Shown here: one piece after another, positions 8,828 to 16,490 of the stretch
How the letters are laid out: each line of letters starts with the position of its first letter
Numbering within the stretch: position 1 is the first letter of the stretch
NCBI GenBank assembly: GCA_963828825.1
Contig: CAWHGF010000001.1
Location: forward strand, 406,035 to 470,034
Length of the DNA stretch: 64,000 nucleotides
Origin: Bog-473 sp963828825
GTDB taxonomy: Bacteria > Actinomycetota > Acidimicrobiia > Acidimicrobiales > RAAP-2
Direction of reading: 5' to 3'
Notes under the pieces: model-generated
Databases searched by the model: none
Told to the model about the DNA's origin: nothing
What the model saw: the letters and a program-made list of their open reading frames with translations, nothing else
Made by a program: the position numbers and the translations under genes

Positions 8828-9867
8828 CGGCCGGCTGGCGTGGCGTCATGGAGGAGTACCGCGACTTCCTCCCCATCAGTGAGAAGACACCGGTCGTGAC
8901 CCTGCTCGAGGGCGGCACGCCCCTGGTCCCCGCCCCCCGGCTGTCCGAGCGCGTCGGTGCGCACGTGTGGCTCAAGGTCGAGGGCGCCAACCCGACCGGC
9001 AGCTTCAAGGACCGCGGGATGACCATGGCGATCTCCATGGCGGTGGACGAGGGGGCCAAGGCGGTCGTGTGCGCGTCCACCGGCAACACGTCTGCGTCGG
9101 CCGCGGCGTACGCGTCGCGGGCCGGCTTGGCCTGCGTCGTGCTGATCCCCGACGGCCACATCGCGCTGGGCAAATTGGCGCAGGCGCTGATGCACGGAGC
9201 CCGCGTGCTGCAGGTGCGCGGGAACTTCGACCAACTGCTCACCATCGTGCGCGACCTGCCGAACCACGCCCCGATCACCGTCGTCAATTCGGTCAACCCG
9301 CACCGGATCGAGGGGCAGATGACGGGCGCGTTCGAGATCGTGGACGTCCTGGGCGACGCCCCGGACGTCCACTGCATCCCCGTGGGCAACGCCGGGAATA
9401 TCTCGGCCTACTGGCGGGGTTATCTCAAGTACAGGGCGGCGGGTCGCTCGGCCAAGCTGCCCCGGATGCTGGGATTCCAGGCCGCGGGCGCCGCGCCGAT
9501 CGTGCTGGGCCACCCGGTCGAGAATCCCGAGACCATCGCCACCGCGATCCGCATCGGCAACCCGGCCAGTTGGTACTCCGCCACGGCCGCCGCGTCGGAG
9601 TCCGGCGGATCCATCACGGCGGTCACCGACGAAGAGATCATGGACGCGTACACATTTCTCGCCCAACAGGAGTCGGTCTTCTGCGAGGCGGCGTCATCGG
9701 CGTCGGTGGCCGGGTTGATCAAACACGGGGTGCCTGAGGGCTCCACCGTGGTGTGCGTGTTGACCGGGCACGGGCTCAAGGACCCCGACCTCGCCATCAC
9801 GGCGATCTCGGTACCCTCGGTGATCGACCTCAAGCTGGAGTCGGTCCTGGCCGAGATCTCCCTCTAG
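8824..9867 (+). CDS. thrC: Threonine synthase
   Basis: PLP enzyme converting O-phosphohomoserine to L-threonine; 347 residues, the usual length for the short bacterial type. It starts at a GTG overlapping the hom stop, so translation is coupled. Visible: GGTPLVPAPRLSERVG, the PLP lysine in NPTGSFKDRGMTMA (about residue 62), the ASTGNTSASAAAYA phosphate loop, VGNAGNISAYW, and LTGHGLKDPD near the end. Homoserine kinase (thrB), which supplies its substrate and often follows in this order in actinobacteria, is absent; rho comes next. Confidence 0.96.
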   Translation: MTAGWRGVMEEYRDFLPISEKTPVVTLLEGGTPLVPAPRLSERVGAHVWLKVEGANPTGSFKDRGMTMAISMAVDEGAKAVVCASTGNTSASAAAYASRAGLACVVLIPDGHIALGKLAQALMHGARVLQVRGNFDQLLTIVRDLPNHAPITVVNSVNPHRIEGQMTGAFEIVDVLGDAPDVHCIPVGNAGNISAYWRGYLKYRAAGRSAKLPRMLGFQAAGAAPIVLGHPVENPETIATAIRIGNPASWYSATAAASESGGSITAVTDEEIMDAYTFLAQQESVFCEAASSASVAGLIKHGVPEGSTVVCVLTGHGLKDPDLAITAISVPSVIDLKLESVLAEISL

Positions 9868-9868
9868 A

Positions 9869-9893
9869 GGGTGATTGCGGGCTCTGCCCGCAC
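9869..9893 (+). terminator. Hairpin after thrC
   Basis: TGCGGGC-TCT-GCCCGCA (9876-9892) is a perfect 7-bp stem just after the thrC stop, without a clear T run. It plausibly ends the hom-thrC transcript. Confidence 0.5.
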
Positions 9894-9939
9894 CCACTGA
9901 CCTGCAGGAAGCGGGGTGTGTTGGCATGAGCCACCGTCT

Positions 9940-10089
9940 CCCGCTAAAGTATGAGTTGCATCCCCACTGCGCCTGGTAGCGCTCTCCGCGGGTACAAGCG
10001 GTCCCGGGAGAGCATCACGCAGCGGTGATCCGGGGGAGGGCGTTCACACGCGAATCCCTCCCTTACTCCCTGAAATTTCCTCGCCACGC
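9940..10089 (+). promoter_or_regulatory. rho leader with two hairpins
   Basis: Between thrC and rho are two inverted repeats: GCTCTCC-G-CGGG with CCCGGGAGAGC (9981-10013, one bulged G), and GGGAGGG (10034-10040) with CCCTCCC (10056-10062). Rho is known to attenuate its own leader in other bacteria, so these could serve autoregulation; that link is inference. Confidence 0.45.
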
Positions 10090-11946
10090 GTGGACGAACC
10101 CGAGCGGGCGACAACCCTCTTGGAAGAGGAGCCGATGACTGCGGAACAGCAGCTCGAACGATCAGTTCTCGAAGGCAAGGAGCGCGATGAGCTCAGCGCC
10201 ATCGCCCAAGCCATGTCGCTCAAGACCACGACGAGGACGAAGAAGGCCGACATCATCGACCAGATACTCGATGCCACCGGCGTGACATCCGGGCCCGCCG
10301 GGGGCGAGCAGAGCAACGGCGATGCGGAGCCAGCCGGGACCAACGGCACCAAGCCGGCCCGTCGCTCCCGAGCGGCTGCCGCTGCGAGGGGCACCGCCGA
10401 CGCCGCATCCTTCGTGGCGGGCGACGGCGAAACCGGGGGCGCCGCCACGGCCGACGAAGTGGGCGGCGCTGCCGCCGAAACCGCCCCGGCGAGTGTCGCT
10501 CCGACGGAGGCGGCGACCAACGGGGACTCCGGACCGGCCGTGTTCGTCGAGCCGCCCGAACTCGCCGACGGAGTAGACCCGGCGCCCCGCCAGAACGGGC
10601 AGCACCAGAGTCACAACAACCAGAACAACCAGAACAACCAGAACACCCAGCAGGGCAACCGGAACCGGAACCAGAACAACCAGAACAACCAGAACCGGAA
10701 CAACCAGTCCGACGGCGACGTCGGCAACCGCCGCAGCCGCCGCCGCCGCGGTCGTGACCGTCCGCAGGGCGGCGAGCTCCAGGGCAGCGGCCAGGAGCAG
10801 CCTTACTCCGGCGAGCTCGTCGAGGTGAACGGGATGCTCGACCTGCGTGACGAGGGCTACGGCTTCCTCCGTTGCGAGGGCTACCTGCCCTCGTCCAAGG
10901 ACGTGTACGTCTCCATCAGCCAGGCGCGCAAGTTCGCGCTGCGGCGCGGTGACTACGTCGAGGGCGCGTGCCGGCCGGCGTCGAACAACGAGAAGTACCC
11001 GGCACTGCTGCGCATCGACAAGGTCTCGACCATGGACCCCGACGAGGCGCGTAACCGGCCCCGCTTCGAGGACCTGACCCCGCTCTTCCCCGACTCGCGG
11101 CTGAATCTGGAGATGCCGGGCGACAAGGACAACCTCACGGCCCGGATCGTGGACCTGCTCTCGCCGATCGGCAAGGGACAGCGCGGCATGATCGTGTCGC
11201 CGCCCAAGGCCGGCAAGACGACGGTGATGAAGCAGATCGCCCACTCCATTGAGGCCAACAACCCGGACGTGCACCTCATGGTCCTGCTCGTCGACGAGCG
11301 GCCTGAAGAGGTCACCGACATGCGTCGCTCCGTGAAGGGCGAAGTGATTGCCTCGACGTTCGACCGCCCCTCCGAGGAGCACACGCAGGTGGCCGAGCTG
11401 GCCATTGAGCGGGCCAAGCGGCTCGTCGAAATGGGCCGGGACGTCGTCATCATCCTCGACGGCATCACCCGGCTCGCCCGGGCCTACAACCTCGCCGCGC
11501 CCGCCACCGGCCGCATCATGTCGGGTGGTGTCGACTCCGGTGCGCTCTACCCGCCCAAGAAGTTCTTCGGTGCGGCGCGCAACGTGGAGGAGGGCGGCTC
11601 GCTGACGATCCTGGCGTCGGCGCTCGTGGAGACCGGCTCCAAAATGGACGAGGTCATCTTTGAGGAGTTCAAGGGCACCGGCAACATGGAGCTGCGCCTC
11701 GACCGGCGGCTGTCGGAGCGCCGGCTGTACCCCGCCATCGACGTCAACGCCAGCTCGACCCGGCACGAGGAGCTCCTCTTCGAGCGGGGCCAGCTGCAAC
11801 AGGTCTGGAAGCTGCGCCGGGTGCTCAACGCCCTGGCGAGCGACGGCAAGGACGCCGCCGGGCTGGAGCTGCTCATGGACAAGATCCGCACCACGGCGAG
11901 CAACGACGAGTTCCTCGCCGAGATCGCCAAGGGCCCGGGTACCTGA
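10090..11946 (+). CDS. rho: Transcription termination factor Rho
   Basis: Hexameric RNA-dependent ATPase that ends transcription; 618 residues, longer than the ~420 of E. coli Rho. Order: Rho_N helix bundle (about 16-60), an Ala/Gly/Pro-rich stretch, an Asn/Gln-rich tract (about 172-215), a basic patch NRRSRRRRGRDR, the cold-shock-type RNA-binding domain (GMLDLRDEGYGFLR), then the ATPase with Walker A PPKAGKTTVMKQ and Walker B DVVIILDGITRLARAYN. The first start is a GTG; an ATG 15 codons on (10135) is also possible. The disordered insert is common in high-GC actinobacteria and probably adds RNA binding. Confidence 0.97.
   Translation: MDEPERATTLLEEEPMTAEQQLERSVLEGKERDELSAIAQAMSLKTTTRTKKADIIDQILDATGVTSGPAGGEQSNGDAEPAGTNGTKPARRSRAAAAARGTADAASFVAGDGETGGAATADEVGGAAAETAPASVAPTEAATNGDSGPAVFVEPPELADGVDPAPRQNGQHQSHNNQNNQNNQNTQQGNRNRNQNNQNNQNRNNQSDGDVGNRRSRRRRGRDRPQGGELQGSGQEQPYSGELVEVNGMLDLRDEGYGFLRCEGYLPSSKDVYVSISQARKFALRRGDYVEGACRPASNNEKYPALLRIDKVSTMDPDEARNRPRFEDLTPLFPDSRLNLEMPGDKDNLTARIVDLLSPIGKGQRGMIVSPPKAGKTTVMKQIAHSIEANNPDVHLMVLLVDERPEEVTDMRRSVKGEVIASTFDRPSEEHTQVAELAIERAKRLVEMGRDVVIILDGITRLARAYNLAAPATGRIMSGGVDSGALYPPKKFFGAARNVEEGGSLTILASALVETGSKMDEVIFEEFKGTGNMELRLDRRLSERRLYPAIDVNASSTRHEELLFERGQLQQVWKLRRVLNALASDGKDAAGLELLMDKIRTTASNDEFLAEIAKGPGT
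10612..10712 (+). repeat. Asn/Gln codon repeat inside rho
   Basis: About 100 bases of near-tandem AACAACCAG units encode the NNQNNQ-type tract of Rho. AAC codons stand out against the GC-rich surroundings. Confidence 0.8.
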
Positions 11947-11968
11947 TCGGAGGCGCCCCCTCGACCCC

Positions 11969-11974
11969 TACACT
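11969..11974 (+). promoter_or_regulatory. -10-like element of rpmE
   Basis: TACACT lies 30 bases before the rpmE ATG, after the rho stop. A GGAG ribosome site at about 11994 follows. This suggests a separate rpmE-prfA-prmC promoter. Confidence 0.4.
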
Positions 11975-12004
11975 GGACCGACTCACACCCACACTGGAGA
12001 CACC

Positions 12005-12247
12005 ATGAAGACCGACATCCACCCCGACTACGTCGATGCGACGGTCAAGTGCTCGTGCGGGAACACGTTCGTCACCCACTCCACCAAGGCGGATCTCCAC
12101 GTCGAGCTGTGCAACGAGTGCCACCCCTTCTTCACCGGCAAGCAGAAGCTGGTCGACTCCGGTGGCCGGGTGGAGCGCTTCCAGCGCCGTTATGGAGAGC
12201 GCAAGGGCAAGGCGAAGGCCAAGCCCGCCCCGGCGGCGCAGGACTGA
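12005..12247 (+). CDS. rpmE: Ribosomal protein L31 (zinc type)
   Basis: 80-residue protein of the 50S subunit. IHPDYV, KCSCGNTF and the CNECHPFFTGKQK / GRVERFQRRYG block are diagnostic. The CxC and CxxC pairs (residues 16, 18, 36, 39) mark the zinc-binding C+ form. The start is the ATG at 12005, with GGAG upstream. The tail is Lys/Ala-rich. rho-rpmE-prfA is a widely conserved order. Confidence 0.97.
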   Translation: MKTDIHPDYVDATVKCSCGNTFVTHSTKADLHVELCNECHPFFTGKQKLVDSGGRVERFQRRYGERKGKAKAKPAPAAQD

Positions 12248-12307
12248 CCCGGCCGGGACCGGCGTCACCCGCCGCGTCCCCGCCCTCACGAGGAGCCCCG
12301 GAAACGC

Positions 12308-13387
12308 ATGTTCGACGACCGGATGGCCGCGCTCGAGGTGGAGTACGAAACCGTCGAGACGGAGCTGGCCGACCCGGCCACCCTCTCGGACTCCGACCGG
12401 CTGCGCGACCTGTCGCGGCGCCACAAGGAACTCGGTGAGATCGTCCGCGCCTGGCACGAGCTGACCGCCGCCCGCGAGGACGTCACCACCGGCCGCGAGA
12501 TGCTGACCGAGGCGTCGGGGGACGAGCGCGAGCTGATGCGCCAGGAGGTCGACGAGTCCGAGGCGCGGGTGGCGGCGCTCGAGGAGCGCATGGAGTCTCT
12601 CCTGCTGCCGAAGGACCCGAACGAGGGTCGCAACGTGATCATGGAGATCCGTGGCGCGGTGGGGGGAGACGAGGCCAACCTCTTCGCCCGCGTGCTCTTC
12701 GACATGTACCTGCGCTACGCCGCCATCAAGAAGTGGAAGGTGGAGATCCTCTCGGAGGACGCGTCCGACAAGGACGGCATCAACGAGGCCGTCTTCCTCG
12801 TGAAGGGCCCCGATGCCTACATCCGCCTGGAGCACGAGGCGGGCACCCACCGCGTGCAGCGGGTCCCTGTGACCGAGGCCAAGGGGAGGATCCACACGTC
12901 CACCGCAACGGTGACCGTGCTGCCCGAGGCCGAGGAGGTCGAGATCGACATCGACCCGAACGACCTCAAGATCGACGTCTACCGCTCCACGGGCCCGGGC
13001 GGGCAGTCGGTCAACACGACCGATTCCGCCGTGCGCATCACACACCTCCCCACCGGGACCGTCGTGGCCATGCAGGACGAGAAGAGCCAGATTCAGAACC
13101 GGGCCAAGGCCATGGTGGTGCTGCGGGCGCGCCTGCTCAAGGCGGAGCAGGACCGGCAGGCCGCCGCCATGTCGGCCCAGCGGCGCGGCCAGGTGGGCGC
13201 GGGGAACCGCACCGACAAGATCCGCACCTACAACTTCAAGGAGAACCGGGTCACCGATCACCGGATCAACCTGACCCTCTACAAGTTGGACCAGGTGCTG
13301 GCGGGCGATCTTGGCGAGCTCACCGACGCGCTGATGGCCGACAAGCGGGCACGCCAGCTCGGTGGCGAGGAGGACGGCGGACAGTGA
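12308..13387 (+). CDS. prfA: Peptide chain release factor 1
   Basis: Class I release factor reading UAG/UAA; 359 residues, normal length. The codon-recognition PxT motif is PVT (HRVQRVPVTEAKGR, about 187), which separates RF1 from RF2 (SPF). The catalytic GGQ loop is STGPGGQSVNTTDSAV (about 229). A GAGGAG ribosome site lies about 13 bases upstream. It overlaps prmC, which methylates the GGQ glutamine, by 4 bases. Confidence 0.98.
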   Translation: MFDDRMAALEVEYETVETELADPATLSDSDRLRDLSRRHKELGEIVRAWHELTAAREDVTTGREMLTEASGDERELMRQEVDESEARVAALEERMESLLLPKDPNEGRNVIMEIRGAVGGDEANLFARVLFDMYLRYAAIKKWKVEILSEDASDKDGINEAVFLVKGPDAYIRLEHEAGTHRVQRVPVTEAKGRIHTSTATVTVLPEAEEVEIDIDPNDLKIDVYRSTGPGGQSVNTTDSAVRITHLPTGTVVAMQDEKSQIQNRAKAMVVLRARLLKAEQDRQAAAMSAQRRGQVGAGNRTDKIRTYNFKENRVTDHRINLTLYKLDQVLAGDLGELTDALMADKRARQLGGEEDGGQ

Positions 13388-14349
13388 GGGCCCGCGTGGT
13401 GGGGCCCGCCGCACGCCGATGGTCGACTCTCCCGACGGCGCTCGCCCCGGCGGACGTCGAGACCCGCGCACTCGTGGACGAGCTGGCCGCGGTGGTGGGA
13501 GGGGCCCGCCACGAGGCCCGCTTCATCGTGGACGAGGTGCTGGCGCTTCCCCGCGGTGGAGCGCGGCCCGACGTCGTGCCGGCCGGCCCGGCGGCGGCGG
13601 CCCGGGCCATGGCGGACCGTCGGACGGCGGGAGAACCACTGCAGTACATCTTCGGCCACTGGCCGTTCCGCGGCCTCGATCTGCGCGTCGACGCCCGCGT
13701 GCTGATTCCGCGACCCGAGACCGAACAGGTGGTGGAGACGGCCCGGGGCGAGGCCCGGCGCCTGCTGGGCGCCCCCCGGGGTTCGGGCCTGGTTGTCGTC
13801 GACGCGGGGACGGGCAGCGGGGCGATCGCGCTGGCGCTGGCGACCGAGCTCGGTGCCGCCGCGGTGAACGAGCTGTGGGCCACCGACACCAGTCCCGGCG
13901 CGCTCGCGGTGGCCGCAGCCAACCTGGAGGCGTGCCGCGTCGCGGACGCCGGCGCTCTGCCCCGCGTCGAGCTGGTCGAGGGGAGCTGGCTGGAGCCGCT
14001 GCCCGAACGTCTGCGCGGGCGCGTCGACCTGGTGGTGTCGAACCCGCCGTATGTGAGCGAGGGGGAGTGGGCCGGCCTGGCCCCCGAAGTTCGTGCCGAG
14101 CCCAGGCAGGCCCTGGTTGCCGGCTCCGGCCGGGGCGGCGACGCCGGCCTGGCTGACGTGGAGGCCGTGGTCGATGAGGGCCGCCGCTGGCTGCGCCGGC
14201 CGGGAGCGGTCGTGGTCGAACTGGCGCCGCCGCAGGCCGGGCCGGCGCTGCGTTGGGCGTTGCAACTCAAGTACGACGAGGTACGCGTCGAAGAGGACTT
14301 GTCGGGCCGGCCCCGCGCGCTCGTGGCGCGGCTGACCGGTTCAGAATAG
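13384..14349 (+). CDS. prmC: Release factor glutamine methyltransferase
   Basis: SAM-dependent enzyme that N5-methylates the Gln of the GGQ motif in release factors; 321 residues from a GTG that overlaps the prfA stop. An N-terminal helical part has GEPLQYIFGHWPFRGLDL and LIPRPETE. The Rossmann domain has VDAGTGSGAIALALA (SAM binding) and the catalytic VSNPPYVSEGEW. The overlap with prfA gives translational coupling of enzyme and substrate. Confidence 0.95.
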   Translation: MRARVVGPAARRWSTLPTALAPADVETRALVDELAAVVGGARHEARFIVDEVLALPRGGARPDVVPAGPAAAARAMADRRTAGEPLQYIFGHWPFRGLDLRVDARVLIPRPETEQVVETARGEARRLLGAPRGSGLVVVDAGTGSGAIALALATELGAAAVNELWATDTSPGALAVAAANLEACRVADAGALPRVELVEGSWLEPLPERLRGRVDLVVSNPPYVSEGEWAGLAPEVRAEPRQALVAGSGRGGDAGLADVEAVVDEGRRWLRRPGAVVVELAPPQAGPALRWALQLKYDEVRVEEDLSGRPRALVARLTGSE

Positions 14350-14353
14350 GACC

Positions 14354-15067
14354 ATGGACGACGCCGACGATTTCGAGAAAGCCCGGCCCCCGCTGGTCGG
14401 AGCGGGTGCGACGGCGGTGATGGACGCGTTGGAGGCCGGTGCGATCGTCGCCGTACCCAATGTGGGCGGCTACATCCTGGCCGTGCGCGCCGGGTCGTCC
14501 GACGAGGCGCGGCTCGTCAGGCTGGCCGCCGACACCGACGGGCCCCACTACGCGGTCGGGCAGATCGAGGACGTGCGCGCGCTGACGACTGGGTGGACCG
14601 ACGAGCTGGGCACGCTGCTCCAGCGCTGCTGGCCCGGGCCGGTCGAGGTGTTCCTCCCGTGGGCCGGATCCGTCGGCGCCGGGGCCCCAGGCGAGGAGGA
14701 CGCGCCCGCGGGGGCGCCGGACTCGAACGGTGGCACCGCAGAGAACGGCGCCTGGGCGATCGTCGTGGGCATGCCCGAGGGGAGGGCCTTGCGGCGTCTG
14801 TGCCGCGAGCAGGGTCCGTGGCGGACGATTCCGCTCCGCTTCACCGAGGCGGAGGAGGTCGCCCAGGCCTTCGGCGTCGACGACGTGGCCCTCGTCATCG
14901 ACGGTGGCCGGCGCGAAGGTCCAACGCCCACGGTGGTGGACGCGACGGTCACGCCGATCCGCGTCCTGCGCGAGGGCGCGCTGCCGGCGTCCTTCATTGA
15001 GGGGACGATGCTGATGAGCACGCGGCGCCGGCTCTTTTCCAGGACGAAGCGGCCCGACGCGGGCTGA
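14354..15067 (+). CDS. Divergent YrdC/Sua5-domain protein
   Basis: 237 residues in the place where Sua5/YwlC (TsaC, threonylcarbamoyl-AMP synthase for tRNA t6A37) usually sits after prmC. The fold is suggested by AGAIVAVPNVGGYILAVRA (family: vvafPTeTvYgLa) and by LQRCWPGPVEVFLP (family: WPGPLT). However, the Lys/Arg pocket (KGRP...PL) reads TDGPHYAVGQIED, and the T and Y of PTeTvY are changed. A Gly/Ala-rich insert splits the domain. It may be a paralogue or have lost the synthase activity. Confidence 0.6.
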   Translation: MDDADDFEKARPPLVGAGATAVMDALEAGAIVAVPNVGGYILAVRAGSSDEARLVRLAADTDGPHYAVGQIEDVRALTTGWTDELGTLLQRCWPGPVEVFLPWAGSVGAGAPGEEDAPAGAPDSNGGTAENGAWAIVVGMPEGRALRRLCREQGPWRTIPLRFTEAEEVAQAFGVDDVALVIDGGRREGPTPTVVDATVTPIRVLREGALPASFIEGTMLMSTRRRLFSRTKRPDAG

Positions 15068-15106
15068 TACGGGCTGCCAGAACGGCGGAGCTGTCCGGCG
15101 GGTCGG

Positions 15107-15146
15107 CTGGTTCGTTCGTTCGTTGGTTGGTTGGTTGGTTGGTTGG
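15107..15146 (+). repeat. Tetranucleotide repeat (TTCG)n(TTGG)n
   Basis: About three TTCG units run straight into about six TTGG units in the gap after the YrdC-domain gene. This is a simple-sequence tract, prone to slippage. Confidence 0.9.
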
Positions 15147-15199
15147 TTTGGCTGGCGGGTACGCCGGCCGGTGCATCCCTGGGGGTTTCGACCAGGTTC

Positions 15200-15255
15200 G
15201 GACCTCCGACCTCCGACCTCCGACCTCCGACTCCGACTCCGACCTCCGACCCCGA
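15200..15255 (+). repeat. GACCTCC heptamer repeat
   Basis: Four exact GACCTCC units are followed by GACTCC and GACCCC variants. Together with the tract at 15107-15146 it fills most of the 324-base gap between two convergent genes, where no gene is seen. Confidence 0.9.
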
Positions 15256-15391
15256 CACGCGGCACATCTCTGCGGAGACTATAAACGGGTTGGTTTACAG
15301 TCTGCGCAGAAACGCACGGCGCTCTGCAGTCCGAACGGAGGAGAGCCGAGCCGTCGCTCGTTCCTGAGCACGAGGGAGCCCGGGGGTCCAC

Positions 15392-16444
15392 CTACAATCC
15401 GGCGTCGACCCGCTCGACCGCCGGCAGCGTGCTGACCGAGCGCCGGGCCTCCCAGTGATTGCGGCGCCCGAGTGCGGCGAAGTAGGACGGCCGGTCGGTC
15501 AACGCGTAGGTGGCCAGCCACAGCCGCTTGAGGTGCCGCTTGTAGCCGTGCGCCACGTCGTCCTCGTAGGCAGTGCGGCCATGGAGCACGTGGTAGTTGT
15601 TGATGAATTGCATCTCACCGGGCTGCAGGTCCATGTACACGTTGAAGTCCGGGTCGTTGGCCAGCGCGGAGGCCGCGGCGATGGCCTCCCGCGCCGTCGG
15701 GCTGAGCCTGGGCGCGTCGGGGTGGCGTTGTGAAGCGAGGATGTACTGCGGGATGAAGCGCACGAAGAGCCGCCCGGCGTGCTCGGTGAACGCAGGCACC
15801 GAGTAGAAGGCCTGCGCGCCCTCGGCCTGTTCGCCCCGTGTGTCGTAGGGCAGCGGCTCGTACAGCGCCGCTGCCAGGTCAGGGCGCTCGCGCACCAGCT
15901 GGTTGTGGATCGCCACGGCGTTGGCCACGCAGGACAGGCCGCCGGTGCGAGCCGTACGGAGGCAGAGAAGGCCGACCAGGTCGGATCCGTCGGTGTGGTA
16001 GTCGAGCGCAATGCCGCCGAGCTCGTTGCCGCGCACCGTCGGATCGTCGATGGTCTTGCCCTGGTCCGTGACGTCGCCCAGGACGTGGCCGTACTTGTTC
16101 TGCGCCCACGGCTCGCCGAGATGCAGGCCGATGCCCCAGTAGAGGAGCGTGAGGTCGTCGTCGCCGTAGCGTGCCGTGTCGAGCGTCGCGATGCGGGCGA
16201 AGCCCCGCCCGTCGAGGAGCGTGTCGACGACCGCGTGGAGCTTGGACGCGAGACGGTCGAGAGGGAAGTCGTCGCGCTCGAGCTCCAACGGGTCGTCGCT
16301 CTTCTTCTTGGCCACGGCCAGGGCGGCGTCGAGCTCGGCGTGGTCGGACGCGCTCAGGCGCAGTGTCCACGCCGCCGGATCGGCGATATCCCCGGCCCTC
16401 CACTCGGCTGCCGGCTCCAACTCATGCAGTGCGCTGGCCGTCAT
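15392..16444 (-). CDS. TauD/TfdA family dioxygenase
   Basis: Predicted Fe(II)/2-oxoglutarate dioxygenase, 350 residues. The iron ligands are visible as H-x-D in ALDYHTDGSDLVGLL (about 167) and the distal His in INNYHVLHGRTAYED (about 288), with the 2-oxoglutarate Arg in KRHLKRLWLA. The clavaminate-synthase-like segment CVANAVAIHNQLVRERPDLAAAL is also typical. The substrate is unknown. It lies 46 bases downstream of a broken D-aminoacylase on the same strand and could share its catabolic pathway and MarR control. Confidence 0.85.
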   Translation of the reverse strand: MTASALHELEPAAEWRAGDIADPAAWTLRLSASDHAELDAALAVAKKKSDDPLELERDDFPLDRLASKLHAVVDTLLDGRGFARIATLDTARYGDDDLTLLYWGIGLHLGEPWAQNKYGHVLGDVTDQGKTIDDPTVRGNELGGIALDYHTDGSDLVGLLCLRTARTGGLSCVANAVAIHNQLVRERPDLAAALYEPLPYDTRGEQAEGAQAFYSVPAFTEHAGRLFVRFIPQYILASQRHPDAPRLSPTAREAIAAASALANDPDFNVYMDLQPGEMQFINNYHVLHGRTAYEDDVAHGYKRHLKRLWLATYALTDRPSYFAALGRRNHWEARRSVSTLPAVERVDAGL

Positions 16445-16490
16445 GTCGGCTCCTCTCTGTTCACGGTTACTCGTTCAGGGTTCCCGGTGA

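Noticed and set aside
9868..10089. Threonine riboswitch or T-box before rho
   Set aside because: No T-box or known riboswitch sequence marks; the hairpins fit a terminator and a rho leader better.
10612..10712. CRISPR-like spaced repeats
   Set aside because: The units are contiguous codon repeats inside rho, with no spacers. No CRISPR array was seen anywhere.
15000..15270. Frames coding QPTNQPTN-type repeats
   Set aside because: They come from simple DNA repeats, with no start signal and no domain.
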